Origin: an uncultured cyanobacterium
GTDB taxonomy: Bacteria > Cyanobacteriota > Cyanobacteriia > PCC-6307 > Cyanobiaceae
DNA length: 64,000 nucleotides
Assembly: GCA_903858015.1 (NCBI GenBank)
Contig: CAIOGZ010000018.1
Location: 62,001 to 126,000, forward strand
Direction of reading: 5' to 3'
Positions 61,226 to 64,000 of this stretch are shown here, piece by piece. Position 1 is the stretch's first letter, and each line of letters starts with the position of its first letter. The notes below the pieces were generated by a model, which saw nothing but the letters and a program-made list of their open reading frames with translations, was not told the DNA's origin and did no database searches. A program made the position numbers and the translations under genes.

Positions 61226-62737
61226 TTAAGTGTTGCTGGCCATGCCGCTACTCAGCTTTTCCATCACCCGTTCCAGCGAGAAGCTGGCAGCCTTCTGCCG
61301 CGGTGGGTAGGCCTGGAAGCTGGTGAGGAATTCGGCCACGTAGCTCTGGGCCGGCACAAGTAGGAAGGCATGGTCGAGCATCCAGTCCCAATAGGTGTTG
61401 GAGGTGATATCGGCGCGTTCGTAGGGATCGGTGAGCAGGTTGAAGATCTTCGGCACCCGCAGCTCGGTGAACGGTTCCGCCCAGACCTGCAGCGTGCCCT
61501 GGACGCGTTGCTCCTTGAAGACAAACTTCCAGTTGTCGTAGCGAAGGCCCACCAGGTCGCCGTCGTCGGAGAAGTAGAAGAACTCCCGCCGGGGGCTGTC
61601 GTTGGTTTTGCCGGTCCAGTAGTCGAGCTGGTTGTAGCCATCCAGGTGGATGTGGAAGGTTTTGTTGCCCACCTGGTGGCCGCTCAACAGCTTTTCCTTG
61701 ATCGCGGGTTCGCCGGCAGCGGCCAGCAGCGTCGGCAGCCAATCGAGGTGGCTGACCAAGCCGCTGAGGTTGATGCCGGCTGGGATCTGGCCCGGCCAAC
61801 GCACCAGGGCCGGGACCCGAAAGCCGCCTTCCCAATTGGTGTTCTTCTCGCTGCGGAAGGGGGTGGTGCCGGCATCGGGCCAGCTGTTCAGGTGGGGGCC
61901 GTTGTCGGTGCTGTACATCACGATCGTGTCGTCGCTGATGCCCAGCTCATCAACCAGATCGAGCAGTTCGCCGATACACTCGTCGTGATAAATCATCACA
62001 TCGTGGTATTCCGACTGCCAACGGCCGCTGCGGCCCAGATCCTGGGGCCGGGCGTAGGTGCGGAAGTGCATGTGGGTGGTGTTGAACCACACGAAAAACG
62101 GCTCGCCGGAGGCGACCGCATCGCGAATGAAGCGCTTGGCCTCGACTAAAAACTCATCATCGGCCGTTTCCATCCGTTTGCGGGTGAGGGGGCCGGTGTT
62201 TTCGATGCGCTGGCTGCCATCAGCATTGGCCCAGCTATGCAGCACACCGCGGGGTGCAAAGCGCTTACGGAAATTGGGAAACTCGGGGTCGTCTGGCTTG
62301 GGGTAATCGCGCTGTTCGGGTTCTTCTTCGGCGTTGAGATGGTACAAGTTGCCAAAGAATTCATCGAAGCCATGCATCGTTGGCAGGTGCTCGTCGCGGT
62401 CGCCGAAGTGGTTTTTGCCGAATTGGCCGGTGCGATAGCCCAGGGGCTTGAGCAACTCGGCAATCGTGGGATCTTCATCGCGGTACCCCTGCTCCGACCC
62501 GGGTAGCCCCACCTTGGAGAGGCCGGTTCGGAAAACACTCTGACCAGAGATGAAGGCAGAGCGGCCGGCGGTGCAGCTTTGCTCGGCGTAATAATGGATG
62601 AACTTCGCCCCTTCCTTCGCTACCCGGTCGATGTTGGGGGTTGCGTAGCCCATCAGGCCATGGCTGTAGCAGCTGAGGTTGCTCTGGCCGATGTCATCGC
62701 CCCAGAGAATCAGCATGTTGGGTTGGCCGTTAGGCAT
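61226..62737 (-). CDS. Arylsulfatase family protein
   Basis: 503 residues. Cys55 in CTAGRSAF is the formylglycine site (CxAxR); metal ligands appear in LWGDDIGQSN and YSTDNGPHLNSWPD; the C-terminal DLVGLRYDNWKFVFKEQ and DPYERAD are standard. No signal peptide is seen, so it is predicted cytoplasmic. It would hydrolyse sulfate esters, useful for sulfur scavenging. No formylglycine-generating enzyme gene in the window. Confidence 0.92.
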   Translation of the reverse strand: MPNGQPNMLILWGDDIGQSNLSCYSHGLMGYATPNIDRVAKEGAKFIHYYAEQSCTAGRSAFISGQSVFRTGLSKVGLPGSEQGYRDEDPTIAELLKPLGYRTGQFGKNHFGDRDEHLPTMHGFDEFFGNLYHLNAEEEPEQRDYPKPDDPEFPNFRKRFAPRGVLHSWANADGSQRIENTGPLTRKRMETADDEFLVEAKRFIRDAVASGEPFFVWFNTTHMHFRTYARPQDLGRSGRWQSEYHDVMIYHDECIGELLDLVDELGISDDTIVMYSTDNGPHLNSWPDAGTTPFRSEKNTNWEGGFRVPALVRWPGQIPAGINLSGLVSHLDWLPTLLAAAGEPAIKEKLLSGHQVGNKTFHIHLDGYNQLDYWTGKTNDSPRREFFYFSDDGDLVGLRYDNWKFVFKEQRVQGTLQVWAEPFTELRVPKIFNLLTDPYERADITSNTYWDWMLDHAFLLVPAQSYVAEFLTSFQAYPPRQKAASFSLERVMEKLSSGMASNT

Positions 62738-62890
62738 GGCTGAGGGTTCAAGCAGATTGGATCATGATCGATTCTACCAGAGTTGATGGGATCTAAGGTA
62801 ACAATGGCTCGAACCTGCGCCATGGTGAGCCAAGCTGACTTACGCTGAACCAGGTCAAGAGCTGATGATCCGATAAGAATTGCCGACCTT

Positions 62891-63166
62891 TTAAAGGCCG
62901 ATCTGACGTCGCCCCCAGACCATGCCGGCGGCGTAGCTGAGCATGGGCAGCAGCAGCCAGGGGCTGGTGATCGCTGAAAACAAGCCGATCAAGCCCAGCG
63001 CCCAAGGGGTGAGCAGCAACAAGGCCAGGGGCAGCTGGCTCGAGGGCTTGCGACGGATCAGGCCACCCGAGCGCTGGGCCAGCCGCGGCACACCCCGGCC
63101 GAGCCCGTAGCCCAACAGGGCGGTGAGCAGGCTGAGCAGCAGGCTTTCCACGGTCAGCTTGGGCAC
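62891..63166 (-). CDS. Small membrane protein
   Basis: 91 residues with two or three hydrophobic segments (SLLLSLLTALLGYGLGRGV; LPLALLLLTPWALGLIGLF; WLLLPMLSYAAGMVWG). Family not recognised. ATG 63166 gives MPKLTVE. Confidence 0.6.
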   Translation of the reverse strand: MPKLTVESLLLSLLTALLGYGLGRGVPRLAQRSGGLIRRKPSSQLPLALLLLTPWALGLIGLFSAITSPWLLLPMLSYAAGMVWGRRQIGL

Positions 63167-63350
63167 GCATCGGCACCATCTTGACGCCTAGATAGACCGC
63201 CGCCGTGAAGGGCATGGTCAACAGCGCCAACCAAGCTGCGGCAGAGTGGGCGATTGATACAGCGGACCCGAGTCAGCCATGGGCCAGATCTACAATGGCT
63301 TCCGATTTAGAGCGCCTAATTGCTTAGAAAGAGTGCGTGAAAACCTATGG

Positions 63351-63428
63351 GGAGGCACCATGTCAGCAGGCAACACACTAGAAAATGCTATACCAAAAGA
63401 CAACGTGCTAGAAGGTAAGGTGTCATGA
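63351..63428 (+). CDS. 22-residue ORF with strong ribosome-binding site, overlapping the next gene
   Basis: ATG at 63360 is preceded by GGGGAGG at an ideal distance. The peptide MSAGNTLENAIPKDNVLEGK ends VS and stops at TGA 63426-63428, which overlaps the ATG of the next frame (ATGA). It could be a leader for translational coupling or a genuine microprotein; coordinates include the ribosome-binding site. Confidence 0.5.
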   Translation, partial: GGTMSAGNTLENAIPKDNVLEGKVS

Positions 63429-63709
63429 TATCGACCATAGGCTATTCAGCCGCAGAGATCACTCAGGCCTATGCATTCGCCGTAGTGATGTTCGTGGGCT
63501 TGCCCATCAGCTTGTTTTTGGTTATCTTTTTACCCGCTTTGATGCGAACAACGGCTGACACAATCGGTTCGGCAGCCGTAACCGTTGCCACGCGCGGCGC
63601 CGGCCCGAGCCCCGCGTCGAGCTCCGCATCGAATCCAGCGCCGGCTCCGCCGCGAACAGCAAGGTCGCGGCGGAGCCGGCGAAGCCGCACCATGGTTAAG
63701 CGGGCCTGA
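63425..63709 (+). CDS. Small single-span membrane protein with basic tail
   Basis: 94 residues: polar N-terminus, one membrane helix (FAVVMFVGLPISLFLVIFLP), then a Pro/Ser/Ala linker and Arg-rich end (RSRRSRRSR). Unrecognised family. Coupled to the 22-residue ORF through ATGA overlap. Confidence 0.55.
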   Translation: MISTIGYSAAEITQAYAFAVVMFVGLPISLFLVIFLPALMRTTADTIGSAAVTVATRGAGPSPASSSASNPAPAPPRTARSRRSRRSRTMVKRA

Positions 63710-63724
63710 GTCGCTGACCGGCCT

Positions 63725-63746
63725 CCCCCCCGCTGCTGCGGGGGGC
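63725..63746 (+). terminator. Candidate transcription terminator hairpin
   Basis: C-rich arm, TGCT loop and G-rich arm form an eight-pair all-GC stem just after the small membrane protein gene. The following bases are not a T-run, so efficiency is uncertain. Confidence 0.45.
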
Positions 63747-63866
63747 TTGACACTCCTATGGACTGTCAACCCCCCAGCTCACCGACGGGATCGGCTGGTG
63801 GCTGCCCGGTGCTGGAGGTGCCAGGCAGGTCAGCAAGGATGGAGCCGATGCCGCCTTGACTATTGC

Positions 63867-64000
63867 GTGGAGCCCATCACCACATCGAACCAGCTGCTCC
63901 TCTTGGAGGCCATCGATCGGGTACGAAAGGACGTGGATGCTCCACGCTTGCCGCTCGAGGAATTGACCGAGACCACGTTCACCCTGGTGGCCGAGCACTT
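63867..64000 (+). CDS. Possible gene start running out of the window
   Basis: From GTG 63867 the frame VEPITTSNQLLLLEAIDRVR continues with KDVDAPRLPLEELTETTF and stays open to the last base. Charged helical composition looks protein-like. Family not recognised; the opposite-strand frame over the same bases is less convincing. Confidence 0.35.
   Translation, partial: MEPITTSNQLLLLEAIDRVRKDVDAPRLPLEELTETTFTLVAEH

Noticed and set aside
63756-63998. 80-residue minus-strand frame at the window end
   Set aside because: Composition fits a shadow; the plus-strand frame from 63867 reads more like protein.
1-64000. CRISPR arrays, tRNA and rRNA genes
   Set aside because: No regularly spaced repeats and no cloverleaf or rRNA-like sequence were noticed by eye; a dedicated scan was not possible.

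Overview
The window looks like chromosomal DNA of a high-GC unicellular cyanobacterium of the Synechococcus/Cyanobium group. This is inferred from families seen in the sequence: an iron-uptake-type porin without peptidoglycan anchor, a biotin operon with a BioK-like esterase, a DUF3143 protein, a GH57 branching enzyme, a PEP-CTERM-like lipase tail and a CuA-less (ARTO-type) terminal oxidase. No rRNA, tRNA or CRISPR array was recognised.

Layout. Bases 1-2.0 kb hold the end of a flavin amine oxidase and an HdeD-like membrane protein. From about 2.2 to 13.9 kb lies a lower-GC accessory region that I read as a decayed chromosomal integron running on the minus strand. It has an integron-integrase (IntI) relic with internal deletions at 13.4-13.9 kb and a candidate attI at 13.16-13.33 kb. 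After these come cassettes with attC-like sites in which stop codons often lie inside the R'' core. Cassette contents are a methyltransferase gene split by an IS66 element (with an exact 8-bp target duplication), an Abi_C-like protein, an FRG-domain protein with a partner, a frameshifted TIR protein, an AlbA_2 (Schlafen-like) protein, a twice-broken HNH nuclease and a small secreted protein. Three copies of a 264-bp unit, each bounded by core-site-like heptamers, sit in front of three of the cassettes.

14.4-23.9 kb: porin, GltS glutamate symporter facing a glutaminase and proteasome-type protease pair, two methyltransferases, DUF6155, a cold-shock/DUF1294 protein, IS630 debris and a possible second integrase fragment. 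23.9-29.1 kb: biotin operon bioF-bioK-bioC-bioD-small ORF-bioA, with several stop/start overlaps. 29.2-35.8 kb: DUF3143, DnaJ-domain, rsmG, NYN protein, GH57 enzyme, GAP-family protein and remains of toxin-antitoxin loci. 36-42 kb: FMN reductase, ArsS-like radical SAM protein, then overlapping phosphoketolase and acetate kinase, which together turn sugar phosphate into acetate and ATP. 43.8-45.7 kb: an AT-rich two-gene TIR/deoxyribosyltransferase-like operon next to another IntI C-terminal relic whose catalytic His and Tyr are lost. 46.3-57.6 kb: DUF1254 protein, class-IV deacetylase-like protein, then an oxidase cluster (DUF2231, subunits II, I, III, GMC oxidoreductase), a GDSL lipase, a second DUF2231 protein and HdeD-like protein. 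58-64 kb: GH13 enzyme, BASS-type transporter, arylsulfatase, small membrane proteins.

The main point of interest is the combination of several dead integrase relics, a defence-flavoured cassette array with a conserved cassette-length repeat, and a TIR/NDT-like operon at one relic. Function in defence is inference from domain families. Novelty cannot be judged without database searches.
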